Shown here: positions 48,110-60,319 of the stretch, piece by piece
Layout: every line of letters starts with the position of its first letter
Numbering within the stretch: position 1 is the first letter of the stretch
Assembly: GCA_017590115.1 (NCBI GenBank)
Contig: JAGGNK010008892.1
Coordinates: 3,417,383-3,481,382, forward strand
Reading direction: 5' to 3'
Length of the DNA stretch: 64,000 bases
Source: Montifringilla adamsi
Taxonomy: Eukaryota; Chordata; Aves; Passeriformes; Passeridae
The notes under the pieces: generated by a model
The model's database searches: none
What the model saw: the letters and a program-made list of their open reading frames with translations, nothing else
Told to the model about the DNA's origin: nothing
Made by a program: the position numbers and the translations under genes

Positions 48110-48720
48110 CAGCTTAAGTCCCGTTGGAAGGAGAAGCACCTTGCTTGGGGCCCGGGGTCGCCGCCAGGCAGCCCCCAGAGGAGGGCACAGAGCCCTCCCC
48201 GGCTGCGCTTGTGCGGCAGCCGCCTCCGCCGCATGTCGGGGGGCTGTGCGGGAGGCGCTGCCCCTCATTCGGGCTCTGGGAGCGGGCTGTGCGGCGTTCC
48301 TTGGCCGGGCTGGGGCTGGGGCTGCCTCAGGCCGGGTGGTACCCGCAGCTCCCCCGCCCTCCGATGTGCGCCCTGCAAGGAGCTGCTGCCGACAGGAGCT
48401 CCGTTTCCTTAGTTACGGCAGGCGGGAGATATTCCGGGAAGGAGGCAGGCAGCGCTAGGAAAGGCCGGCAGGTCTGTGGGGAGACAGCCCTGGCGGCCCG
48501 GGCTTCACCAGCCCCTCACACCGTGTCGGAACCGCCTGGGCTCCGTCTCCCGGCTGTCCGCCCGGTGCCCCGCAGTCCAGAGCGAGGGATGCCGGGTGCC
48601 CACGGCCGGGACCGGAATGGGCACAGAAGGGCCGTGCCAGGGGGCATCCAACCAGCACCGCGGGGAGAGCGCGCCTCCGACCTCCGCAGGTGCGAGCTTC
48701 CGTCTCTTCCCAGGGGGAAA
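48110..48720. promoter_or_regulatory. Orphan CpG island
   Basis: About 600 bp of CpG-dense, GC-rich DNA. It has no recognised exon; the 239-codon plus-strand frame at 48124-48843 is Pro/Arg/Gly-rich, resembles nothing I know, and overlaps open frames in other phases. It is a candidate start site for an unseen transcript, for example a 5' exon of the next gene. Confidence 0.55.
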
Positions 48721-48759
48721 ACCCCCACTTGTCCAGGGATGAGAAGAGATTCATTCCTG

Positions 48760-49925
48760 CTTTTGCAGCAAGAAAATAATGTAATGATTCTATCAGCCCT
48801 CCAAGGAAATATTAATTCTCTCCTAGAAGCAGTTTGCAGATAAGAAAGTCTGGCACCACATGCAGGACTGTGCAATGCCATTTTGTGCTTTTGCCCACTT
48901 CTTGCCTCATCTCCCAGGTTCTGTATCCAGGCCTGCCCACACTGCAAAGCCCCACGGAGCCCTGCACTGGCTCCCACCCCTGCACCAGGGGGTCAGGGCT
49001 CTCTTCGGTGTTTGCCTACAGGCAGCCATTTGGCACGGGCTGGCATGCTGTGCTCACCACACTCCAGCTGGCCCACTCATCCTGGTGAGGAGCAGCCAGC
49101 GTGGGGATATCCTGGCAGAGCCATGTGCCATGCCAGGCTGGGCTGCCAGCCTGGGACACAAACACAGTCCAGCTGGCTCCAGGTGTAGGGATCAAGGAAC
49201 AAAGGGTGTTTTCATTGCCTGACCCTTCAAGTTTGCCACCGATATGGGCAAATTGAAGATTTCCAGTTTCACAAGCATCAGCTCCATAAGGGTATTCAAA
49301 GGCACATCTCCAGCTAAAGGCCACACCTTTGACAGTATTTAGCTCTGAAGTTCAGAGATACTGGTGCTGCCCAAGGGTAAACCAACAGCTTTTTTAAAAA
49401 AACATAGACACAATAGCCTTTTTCTACAGATGTTATTCTAAGGAACAGTCGAACCATTTTGCTCAAAATGTGTCTAGACAAATTCAGCCTGAGTCCCTCA
49501 GTCTGCCTGGAGAAATTCAGCATAAATATTAAAGCCATAAATGACGGAAAAGAGGAATCACAACTGAGAGATTCATACAGACAGCAGAATGCAGTGCTAG
49601 AGTCCCAGCTGCCCAACAGCTCCCTGTGCCTCATCCTCCTGCTGCCTCTGGCTGCAGCTCCACATCTCTCCCACACCACTGCAGGGTTCTAAGCGATGCA
49701 GGAAGGAGGTATTGTGCTCCTTCTCACACAGAGCCGGAGCTGAGCCACACACCACTTATGGTTCTCAGGCATGTGGAAGACTTAAAAACCATGAGCCCTT
49801 GTGAGACTGCACCTGTAAGGTTCTTTTTGGACCAAAATCATTGCCACTGAGGCCCAGTATATAACAGAAAATGAAGGAATTTTTCTCCCTTTTGGGGCTG
49901 GTCTCTATTTCATTTTTTGTTTATA
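48760..49925. other. Intergenic, no gene seen
   Basis: No exon recognised between the CpG island and the pentanucleotide repeat. Open frames are of 120 codons or fewer in several phases. Confidence 0.5.
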
Positions 49926-49965
49926 ATTCTATTCTATTCTATTCTATTTTATTCTATTCTATTCT
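49926..49965. repeat. (TATTC)n microsatellite
   Basis: About eight tandem TATTC/CTATT units with one interrupting TT. Confidence 0.95.
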
Positions 49966-50137
49966 GTTCCTTTGGGACTGGGGCAGCCTAGGCACAGTCT
50001 GGGCCAGAGGTAGGAAGAAACAACCATCTCCAGGGAATGACTTACACACAGGCAAGGTTTGTCCAGCTTTGTGTGATCCCTGATGTCTTGGCAGGCCAAA
50101 GAAAGGGGAGAGGGTGTTCCTTTGGGACTGGGGCAGC
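49965..50137 (+). repeat. 23-bp direct repeat, 150 bp apart
   Basis: An identical 23-base segment beginning 'tgttcctttgggactggggc' occurs at 49965-49987 and 50115-50137. The first copy abuts the TATTC microsatellite. The DNA between the copies shows no retroviral or transposon signature. Confidence 0.85.
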
Positions 50138-50919
50138 TCACGAGCAGCAAGGTTGCAAGATCTGCTCAGAGGTCAACATTTCCCAGCAGTGTTTGCCAAT
50201 GTGAGTGATCAAACATGTTAGCTTCCAGTTCAGTAAGTCAGAGAAGCCATGCTTCTTCATTGCTTGCAAATAGGAGACCAAATATTGGGGACTCAGTGGC
50301 AGATCACAGTCATGAGGCATTCTAGAAAATCCCCATGGATTTGCTTCTTCCACAAGCTCCCATTACTAAGCTTCATGGTGGTCTCTGCTCTCTCCTGAGG
50401 TAGACAGTGTCTCCTGATGCACTGTGGCAGTCAAGGTCTCCAAGCTTCAGTGATGCTGTAGGACTGGCACTGGCTTATCTGGAGTGAGAGGGCAAGCTGT
50501 GTGGCTTCTGCTTATCATACATATGGCTAAAGAAGATAGCAGTGAAAGAGATTTGGAAATTTATTTTTACTCAGCTTCTCCCTAAAGTTTTAGGCATGTG
50601 TTGATTGGGCTATGGTAGCTCCTGGTTGGAGATAAAGGTCTCATTTATATGAAATTCATTTACATGAAACTGAAGTTTTGTCAAAAGTCATCATGTTGTA
50701 GCCAACCTGTTCTCTGCACCATGCTCCAGCAGACCAGAAGTCAGCTGAGTGCTACCTCAGCCTTGGAGAGCCTAAAAAAAGAAAGACACTATAGGGGACA
50801 CCGGGCTTTCACCCCTTAGTTCCTCATGGTGTGTGAGCTGTGCCAGCCGTCTCCACTAGCAGTATGAACGAAGATTCTTTGCTGGCAGCTCTCATATTAT
50901 ATTCATCCCCCGATGCTTC

Positions 50920-51370
50920 TGCCGGTGATTTTCGTAGCTGTGCTTGTGAGGCTGGGCCCGGGCCGCTGCCGGGCTGCCCGAGGCCACCGCGGGCAGGGGA
51001 GGAGGGAGGCGGCGGGCGCGGGGCTCGGAGTGAGCGGGGCCGGGACCCCCAGCAGGTCAGTGCGGGCGGGAGCGGCGGCAGGACGGGAGCCGCGGTCCGG
51101 GCTGCGGGGCTCGGCGGGCAGCGGAGCTCCAGCGAGAGGGACTGGGGTGCAGCACGGAGCCGGGGCGCGACCCGGCGGTGCGGTGGCTGGGGTGAGCAGG
51201 GAGCGTGCGTGGGACTGAGCCCGGCCTGCCCACGCCGGGCTGCGCCTGCCGATGCGACTGCGGCGGGGGATGCTCGCTGGGCGGGTGAGCCAGCATCTCC
51301 TCGGGCAGCCCGGGGATAGCTCGCCAGGGCCGTTCTGCGGGTCCGGGAGGCACGGACGGGTTTGGGTCGG
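50920..51370 (+). promoter_or_regulatory. CpG island with plus-strand splice donor
   Basis: A CpG-dense block of about 450 bp. A good plus-strand donor, CAGCAG|GTCAGT, sits at about 51055, so a first exon could end there. The expected next gene by comparison with human 14q24.3 is TMEM63C on the plus strand, whose first exon is untranslated; that link is inference only. Open frames across the island (up to 207 codons, both strands) have no family signature. Confidence 0.55.
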
Positions 51371-54300
51371 TGCTGTGGGAGATTTCTGGATACTTGGCTC
51401 TGTTTAGACACTGTTTGCCCGTGGACCATGTAACAAAGTGTTTGCAACTAATGCTTGTGTCTGCCAGCCTGATGGGTGGATAAGGCCCAGCAAGGCACAG
51501 GGGCTTCCCTGGGCTGCTGGAACAAGTTGGTGGCAGAAGCAGGGAGCGAGCCCCAGCCCCTCAGTGTCCCTCTCCCAGTGTACTGGCCTATGCCGCTGGC
51601 CGGTGATGGGAGATAAAATGTCACCCCACCGCTGTGTCATGTCATGGCTTGTGCTCATCCCCACGTCATCCTGGCCACAGAATTCGCCTTCTGGGAGCTA
51701 CACCTGAGGGTGTTAGATATGCTTTGTGCTGGCAGGGGAGAGGAGGGGTAACCTCTCCCCATTTCTCCCTCCAGTTTTGTTATACTGATGATTTTGAGAG
51801 GGCTGGTATGTCAGGGCAGTCTAATGCTCTTGCCCAAGCTGCTCTCCCGCAGTTTTCAACTTCATCCAGATTTGTCCATGGATGAAGGCCCTGCCTTCTC
51901 CCTTGCTTGCTTCCCCATTCTCACTAGCAGCACAGTGGGTTTGCTATTCAGAAACCTCCTGAACAGAAGGAGTGTTTTCCAGGAGAATGAGAGAGACCTT
52001 TGTCTGGCTGACAGATGTTATTTCTGCATGAACATCTTTTTCCTTTTAACTGTTTAGCCACCATCTCTAGGACTGAGGTACATGCCAGCCTTTTCCCCTT
52101 TCAGAGAGTTCATAAGGGTGCAGGGTGTGAAGGGAAAACTGGGTGGGGAAACAAGGTATGAGAAAGCACTTTGTCCCATGTGGAGATTTACAGTTCTGTA
52201 AAACTGGTCAGGCTGCCTGTGTGAGCAGAAGAGAGACAGCAATATATGCTACTTGAGAGAAAAGGTGCTGTTTTAGTGGTTTGCAGTGTTTATTCAGAGA
52301 GGAGATGATAGAAAGTGGGAAAAATAGGGAGCAGAAAGACTGACTCTGATACCAGATCAGAGCCTTGGCCTCGCTGCCTTCCCTGCTGCCCTGCAAAGGG
52401 TGGTCAAGGCTGGGCAACAGATGGAGAGGGAAGCAGAAGCAGCTCCTTCAGGAAGGATTTGTCGAAAGTGTCCTGGCGAAGAGCCACTGGCAAACAAATA
52501 AGTAATAAATAAAAGCAGGGAGGCCACCAGCACCCCTGCAGCCTCTGACTCCATAGCACATATGGGCTTTTCTGGCTTCCCTGTGAGCTTAAACCTCTGC
52601 CTTCTTCCCATGGCTCCTGAAACTCCTTTCCAATGCTTTTCAGCTTTGTTTTTTTAATTGCTTTTATTTTTTAAATTTTATTTTATGATATCATTTGAAT
52701 TGCTCTATAATGACTCTCCTCTTCAGAGCTTTCCCTGAGGTTAACTATTTCACCTCTGGTTTGGTGGCTGTTGACAATGGTAAGCAAAGGGTGGTCCTGT
52801 GCAGGACAGAAATAGTGGTGCTTGCTGGGGATGCTGATCAGGGGTGTGTGTAGGCCCTTGCAGGTAAATACTGTCCTCTTTCCATGCAAAGCCTTCTGGC
52901 CCATGGGAATATAAGGCAGATTTCAGCACAGCTTCAGAGCCTGCATCTGCACAGTTGTAAAAGGATGAGTGTCTCTGCTTTAAAATACTCGTTGCAGGAG
53001 ATACTCTTATCTTAACAGACTTCGAGAGCTTTCTGAAAACACAAAGAAGAGGGAGAAATGCTTCTACCACCCACAAGTGAATTCAATTGATATTAAACTA
53101 ATCAATCACCTAAACTCCTTGGCAAACATCAGTATGCTGTGCAAATGCTGACTCCTCCATGAGTCCTACAAACACCAAAGCCTTCTACTGTTGTTACTCC
53201 TGTGTTTTTTACTTCCTTTAGTTGCTGTAAATATATTTTGTGTACTTAGCCCTAAGACCAAAGAAAACGTTGCATTGCTGATGTGCTGTGCTCAGAGCAA
53301 AAGCGGGTTTGCTTTGAGATTATTTCAGGAGAGGCAGCTCCAGTCCTAATTTCCTTCAGCTATGGCTTGAACGCATTCAGTCCCTAACCAGCTGTCACAA
53401 GAGAACTTAGAGCTTTAAAAGATCCCACTTGGCATCTACCTGCACTTTAAGGTGCCTAAATATCCTTTCAAAGCTTGTTTGAAGTTACTGCTTCAAATGT
53501 GTCTGAGACTAGTAATTAGGCTTTGATCACACCTTGGTATTAGGTGGGGACAATATCAGCAGTTTGCTCACGCTGTTACTGCAACAATGGGACAGACAGA
53601 GAGCTGTGCACAGCCCTTCCCATCAGCTGGGCACTATTGTTGCTGGTTAATGGGTGAGAAAGGGCACGGCAAGTCCCCCTGGGTCTCTCTGCAGAGTAGC
53701 TTGGAGAGGGGCACAGACTTACCTCTGCCAGCCTGCTGCCCTTGTCCCTATGTCACTCTCACCTAACATAATGTTGTCCAGTCTCTGAGGAGCATGAACA
53801 CCATTGCATAGAAGCATTTCAACATTGGAATCAATAGTTTCGTTCCAAGTATAGTCCCCATGAGAAGCTGGGGTACCATTTTGACCAAGGAGGGGTTCCT
53901 TGTGGTCCTAGTTTGGTCTTATTTATTTGGTAAATAAAGATGTGTTTAAAATGGAGTACAGGAGCAGGGAGATTCAATGCTCCTGTTCAGTGGGAGCTGT
54001 GTGAAAACTTTGGGTGACCTGATCCCCCCTCCCCAGCACCAGTCTTGTGTCTTGTCATCTGCAGATTTGTGGGTGAACAGAGAGGAAGGCAGGATCTGAA
54101 CAAAGACAAGCTCCACTGCACCCCCAAGTGCTAAAAGGCAGCTTGTGAGAGGTGGAAAAACATGTCATCATGTAATTTTGAGCTCCTCTAACAGAGATAG
54201 GAAAGTGCTCTGGCCCTGCTTCACTGGAAAATGCTGGGAGTTGGTAGCAGGAGAGAGCTGGGGCAGGAGGTGATGGAGATTGAGACAATGAGCCCCTTAA

Positions 54301-54769
54301 TGTGCTGTGCTGGATGGGCAAGGGGAGACCGAAATTCAGAAAAGCTGGGGGTGCAGGAGTTATGGAAAACAACAGTTTTGGAAATGTAGCTGGGGAGTGG
54401 GTCCCAGCTGTTGCCCAAAGTGAGCCTGTGGTATCCTGGGGCAAGGTCTGGGGCCTCTGCACTGGCCAAGCCAAGGTGATCCTGTCGGAGGAATCCTCTT
54501 ACCCATGCAGCAAGGTGGTCCACACTAAGCTGACACATGAGGGAAGTGGCACAGGCTGAGATGCTGAGATCATGTGAGGGTTGGCAAGCTGGGGGGTGAC
54601 TCTTGAGGCATCAAAAGTGGCTGGCCATGGACCACAGGCACCTGTGCAGCTGGGATCCCAGCCAGCACTGGGATAGCCTCTAGTAACATGGGGCTTGGGA
54701 CACACCTGGCTGGAGGTTCTGGTTCCAACAGCAGGCTGGGATGGTCTTCTTGGCATGGCTGTGGTTTGG
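51371..54769. other. No gene seen (intergenic or intronic)
   Basis: No exon recognised on either strand. It would be intronic if a transcript starts in the island at 50.9-51.4 kb. T/A-rich runs near 52650-52690 are the only compositional feature. Confidence 0.45.
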
Positions 54770-54905
54770 AGCAGAATGTTCATACTTTGAGATATTCAAA
54801 TCCTGCCTGGACACATCCCTGAGGAACCTCTTCTAGCTCAGTACTTTGAGGAGGGAGGCGGGACTACAGGACCTCCCTTCAGCCTCAGTGCTTCTGAGTC
54901 TATTT
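54770..54905 (+). mobile_element. CR1 LINE 3'-end fragment, sense
   Basis: Contains 'gagatattcaaatcctgcct', 'ggacacatccctgaggaac', 'ctctagctca'-like text, 'gggaggcgggactacaggac' and 'ctcccttcagcctcagtgct'. These match the order of the CR1 3' end. It is diverged and ends without clear terminal octamers. Confidence 0.8.
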
Positions 54906-56915
54906 GTCCTGTCTTCTGACAAATTCAGTCACCACGGAGTAATCCCCAAGGCAGCAATAGAGAAATGACCAGAAGCTGAAGTTTGCCTAGCTTCCCTTTG
55001 TCTGCAAGCAGCATTCTGGAGGTTTCTACAAGACTAGAAGACTGGCAGGGCTTGCAGGCTCCAGGCTGAGGGCATGCACTGTTCATTGTGTTCTGGGCTG
55101 CTTTTCGCAGGGAGGGCAGAACCATGTGGAAGTATAATGGCAAAGAGGACAGAAAAATGAACCAAACTTTATAGACTTCAGAGCAAACTTGGTCTGTGCC
55201 TTGTTTGGCTCTTGACCTGCTGCTGAATAGGACGGATGAATTAAAGTCAGGATTTTAATTAATGATCAGAAAGCCACGACCTAAGTACCTGTTTTTAATC
55301 TCGGTGTCTTTGTACACTTCTGCTCTTTTCCTAAGGACAAGCTGATTCTCACTCATGAGCATGATGTGTTGCTTAGGGCTGAGCAGGAGGCTGCACTGTG
55401 CTTAAGTGAGTGGGTTTATAGCTAACATATGGTTTTTTAGATACTTAATGTCTGTATTTCTTACATTACAAAATGGTGAGTGATGCATCTCTTACTAGAT
55501 ATCACTTAATTATTTATTATAAATTTGGTCCTGCTGTATTTCAGTGGAAAATGCAGTCCAATTGAAAATGCAGAATGTGAGCATTTAAAAGGTGGTTTCT
55601 GCTTGGTTAAATAAAACTGCTTAAAATGTATGAGTCCACAAAAGAAAAGAGAATAAGTTTATGAAGACATTATTTATATCTGTAATTAATTTAACAGTAC
55701 TATACTGCTATACTATATTGTATTATTATAATGCTGTATCACGGGAACAAAATTTTATTATAGGAAATACAAAATATAGCCAGTGATATAATCTGATTAT
55801 TTCTGACATTTAAGAATTCAGTACTAGTAAAGATTATCCTCTCACAGTTCATCTTCATTAGGCTTTGAAAAGGAACCTGGCTTTCCTGTGTTAACGTGCA
55901 GTAATTTTTCAGAACTTTTACTAAACTAACCCATGTACTAAGTTAATGGAAACATTTTTTCCCCTCTACTTTCAAGAAAGGTTGTGGCTGTCAGAGCCAC
56001 TTTTGCAGTTCATCAGCTCCAGTTTCTCAGCCACTGAGCAGATCTGGCAGCATGGACATACTGCATGAATTTCCAGTGACTTATTTTTCACTGATGAGCA
56101 GGATCTGAGGTCTTATCATGGAGGTTTTAAGAACGTCCAGTTTTAAATTGGCTGTCTTTTTAATTTAAAAAGTTTTTAGTTCAGACAAAATCTGATTACT
56201 TTTCAGTCAGGTGTGTGTTTCCAAGAGTCATAATTCTTTTTTTTGTTCTGGTTCCAAGTCCTCTTTATTGCTTTTTCCTTTCATATTACTGCTGCTAATC
56301 TTCTCATCAAGCAGTTTCATTTGATTTTTCTGTTGTGAAGTTTTCATCAGCTCAATTTTCTTTTATCCAAGTTTTTATTTTCTTATGTTTTCTTCCATAA
56401 AATTTCATCAATTTCTTACTTCTTTAAAAACAAACCCCAAACAAAGGGAATATTAATAATTGTGGTAGTGGCTGTGTACCTCCTGAGAATTGTGCATTTT
56501 AGAGACTTTCATGTTTTGTTCAGTCATTTCAGGAGTCAGAGGATGGATGGCTTTGCAAATACAGTCCTCTGATATCCTACACATTGGGCTGGGAAAAGCT
56601 AGCTGTGGAAAACTTTAGTAACGGAGAGAAACTATGACCATGTCCTAGGTCTTGTCTTAGGTACATACATACACTTGGATGACTATAGCTTTATGTCTGC
56701 TCCAGGTTTCAGGCTCCTTTCATCCTGGCAGCTAGGTCTGAAGGACCAGCTGTTTATCTGAACAGTCCCTGCACAGAGCTAAACTTGGGGGATTTCATTC
56801 CCTCCATTATGGGAAGGTGAATTTCCAGCCCTCCTAAAAGGCGTGTTGAAGTTTGTTTCAGCAGAGAAGAGATGTCACTCCATATTTCTTTGGACCTTGA
56901 TTTTTAGCTTTTTGT

Positions 56916-57042
56916 GGGTATTTTTTGTTTTGGGGTTGTTTGTTTGGGGTTTTGTTGTTTGTTTTTGATTGTTTTTTAGTAGGGGATTGGTTTGGGTTTT
57001 GTTGTTGTTTTGGGTTTTGTTTGTTTGGGTTTTGTTTTATGG
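56916..57042. repeat. GTTT/GGGGTT low-complexity tract
   Basis: About 125 bp made almost wholly of G and T on the plus strand (runs such as TTTGTTTGGGGTTTTGTTG). The short plus-strand open frames starting here are products of the tract. Confidence 0.9.
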
Positions 57043-60000
57043 AAAATACCCTGGAGGCAGCATCAATTTCTGTACATGTGTAGCCTTAAAAGTCCAGTAC
57101 TCAGGGGAACCTATCCACCTCCTCAGCTGCCCATGGGAGTCCTCCATGTCAGTGCTGTGTCCTCTCCATCCGCTGGGGCAGGAGAAGAGCTGCACAGCCA
57201 TCTGATGGGACCCTGCTGACCCTTGGCTCCAGTCCTGCTCTCGGTGCTGCAGGCTGGTGCGCTCCCTCAACACCCCGAGGAAAGCTCTCTGTTCCTCAGA
57301 GCTCGCCTTGTCTGAGAGGTAGAAAGTAGGGACAGTGTTTGTTTCAGCAGGTATCTCCCCCCTGACTGAGAGTAGCTGGGTTTTGTGGCCATGCCCTGTG
57401 CATGGCCAGCCTGGTGCTCTGCACAGCAGCAGCAGCAGCAACACTGTTGGAGCTCTCGGGTTCAGTCTGGTCCTGCAACTCTGGATCTCTCTGTGATATG
57501 GTGAGCATTAGGAGGAGCCTTTCCAGTGTTCTCCTGTGGCTGCTCACACCTGGCTTTTGTTACTTCTTGGTCCCATCCCTCCAACATGACATTCATGTGC
57601 CCTGTGACAGAACTGTGCTGCCAGGAGAAGCATGGAAAGCAGCTGGGCAGGGTTTGGAGACCAGTGTGTCCTGCAGGTATCAGTGTATCCTCAGGGAAAA
57701 AGCAACAGTGTGAGATTCAGCTTCACTTAAATGTCAGTGCCCACTGCTCTGGGCTGCCTGTTCAGAGCTCTGCTCACCCTCCCAGAGCTGTGGTTGGCAC
57801 AAGGATGTTGGCATGAGCCAGAACCTCCATAGCATCTGTGGTTGTACATATTTTTGTCTCTAGTGAGTGCAGGTGTGCTGCTGGCAATAGTGGAGCAGAG
57901 GGATGTTTTGCTGCAGGATGTGTTCATGCCTTACTGGAAGTGCTGGTTGCCCCAGGGAGGTGGCAGCTGTGCTGAGGTCTCATGCATTCACACCTTGCGT
58001 TTTCCCAAACTGGCTGGAGGTGTTTCCAGGTGGGGAGACGTTTCCCAGAGCAGGGACAGCAGCTATGAAGCACAGTGAGCACCAAACTGCCCCTTATGTC
58101 AGTCACATAGTGGATGAGGAGGTGGAGACCCTCACTCATTTAGTAAATACCTTGCTGGTACTGCAAAGGCTGAATGTGGGATCAGGTTCTCAGCATGGTC
58201 AGTGCAGAGCCACAATACATGCTGGCAAGTTGGGATATGCTGCATAGGGATGCAGGAAGGGAGAACAGCATGTACAAAGGCATAAAGCAGGAGCCTTCTC
58301 TGGGCCAGGATACCCAGCCATTCCACAAACACCTCCATTTCAATGCTGCATCCCCAAACATCCCTTCCAAAATGGACACAGAGCCTGTCTCATTCCAGGG
58401 CCTCAACAGCTGCTGGGCTGTGGAGAGGCTTGCAGTGGCTCTTGCTAGGACACTGATTCCTGCAGGGTGGGGGAATCAGAGAGAAAGATACCATCCTGCT
58501 GACACCCCAAATCTCCTCAGCCAGCTGTATTCCTAGTGCTGGCTCTGCTGTACCCAAACCACCCTGGAAGGACAAGGAGGCATGAACCTGGGGAGGTTTG
58601 TTTTGCAGCCATCTTCTGCAGTGCCTCATGTTTAATTTCCCATTCTTTTCTGGTCCATGTGAGCAGTGTTTATGAGGAGGGCAGGGGGTGGCTGCCTGAG
58701 GACCCTGTGCTGCTGGCAGAGTGGGCGAATCAGCACAGGGGCTGCCAGCCCCTCCCTGAGCTGCCTGTGTGGCCCTGTGTGCAGGGAGGGTAGGCTTGTG
58801 AAGAGAAGACAGGGACAACCTCTCTGCCTTCCCTGATCCTAGACAGCCTTTTTCCAAGGCTGCATTGTCCATGAAGCATCTCTGATGGTGCCTTTTGGAT
58901 GCAGCCTGTTTGAAAGGATGCAGCCCCCCAGCAGACCTGCCAGGCTAGGCTGGCAGCCCCCACGCAGTGTTGTGTTGTGTGCTCTTGCAGCGGAAAAAGC
59001 TTGCAGGTCACTCTGTGACCACCCCGCTGCCAAATCTGCCATCTGTCTCACATCCTCTGGGCGATGCTGTGCCTCCCAGCCCACGGCTTCTCTTCTCCCA
59101 GTGCCTTGTCCCTTTCCCAGCCTGGCTGCTGTACATGTCCAGATGTGACACTTCCTTCTCTGTCTGAAGGGGAAAAAAAGCATTTCTTGTGTTTTTCTCC
59201 ATCACGTCCGTCACTCCCTACCCCCCTTGCGCTGGTGTGGGCAGCTGCTGGCCAGTGGGTATAGGCAGAACAGGGCAGGACAGCAGCACAGTGGGTGCAG
59301 GCAGTGCCAGCCTGCAGCACTGGCACAACAGTCTGTTTGCTGAGCATCTGTGTCCCATTCATCCCCTGTGCTGGGCCACCTGCCTGTGAGAGGTGTGAAT
59401 TGGAGGGGAATCATGAACCCCAGTTCTTGTCCCAAAAGTCCTATGATTTCCTTCTTACCTCTGGTGCTCCAGGGCCGTTTGACTCCCCAGATCCTTTCCA
59501 TGGAGGAAATGAGAGCATGCTGGTGGGTGTGATGGGCTGTCTGCTCTGCTGTGCCCTGTAGCAGGTAGATGATTGTAGCTGTGCTTAGGTGTTGTGGGCA
59601 AGGGGAATTCGTGGGGATGATGCAGGTTATGGGGACAAGTCTTGTCACCATACGTGAGCACCTGCCACACTGGAAGGAGGTTGAAACGGTCATGCCTTGC
59701 AGAGCCACATGTCTGCAGCTCCACCTGTGCCTGGGAGAGCTGCCTTCCTTCCTGGCTGCAGCAGCTGCTTTCCTCTCCTCTCCCCCAAAAGCTGTGTGGG
59801 CTGCAGAGACACCTGCAGGACTGCCCCAGCGACCAGAGGAGAGTGACTACCTGCTCCCTCCACTTCCCCGGATTGCCCTGCATGGTGTGCACCATCAAAA
59901 GCTTTCCCTTCCCTTTGATGCACTATTGACTCAAACCAATGTGCTGAGTGCTAATCCCTCTGGCACAGCTGGATGCAATGAGCATGGCTGGACGTGGCTG

Positions 60001-60296
60001 TCACAGCGGCTGCTAGGGCCATCCCCACTTGTGCGACCCACTGCTGCCAGCTCCCATGCTCCCAGGGCAGGGTGATTCATCCCAGTCACATGGTGTCACC
60101 CAAATCTGCTCAGAAGCTGGGCAGAGGTGGGAGGAAAGCCTTGTCAAGGCCAAGCTTATGTTTAGGCTTATGCAAGGCCAGTGGTTACACTTATGGGCTC
60201 CTGCTACAGTCCAAACCTTACTCTGCTCTTGGCACCAAGCACTGCCAACAGAAATGTTTTAGGTCTGCTCTAGGTTTTAGATGCTCTAAAATAATT

Positions 60297-60319
60297 GTGT
60301 GTATGTGTGTGTGTGTGGT
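60297..60319. repeat. (TG)n microsatellite
   Basis: A short, slightly interrupted TG tract of about eleven units. Confidence 0.85.

Noticed and set aside
48124..48843. 239-codon plus-strand open frame
   Set aside because: Sits on a CpG island, no recognisable domain, and frames in other phases are open too.
50138..50353. 71-codon minus-strand frame with natural-looking composition
   Set aside because: No homologue or motif could be named and no splice sites or promoter adjoin it. Length alone is not evidence.
57402..57713. Plus-strand frame starting with a signal-peptide-like MASLVLCTAAAAATLLELSG
   Set aside because: The alanine run comes from a CAG-type repeat, the downstream sequence has no known domain, and no splice structure supports it.
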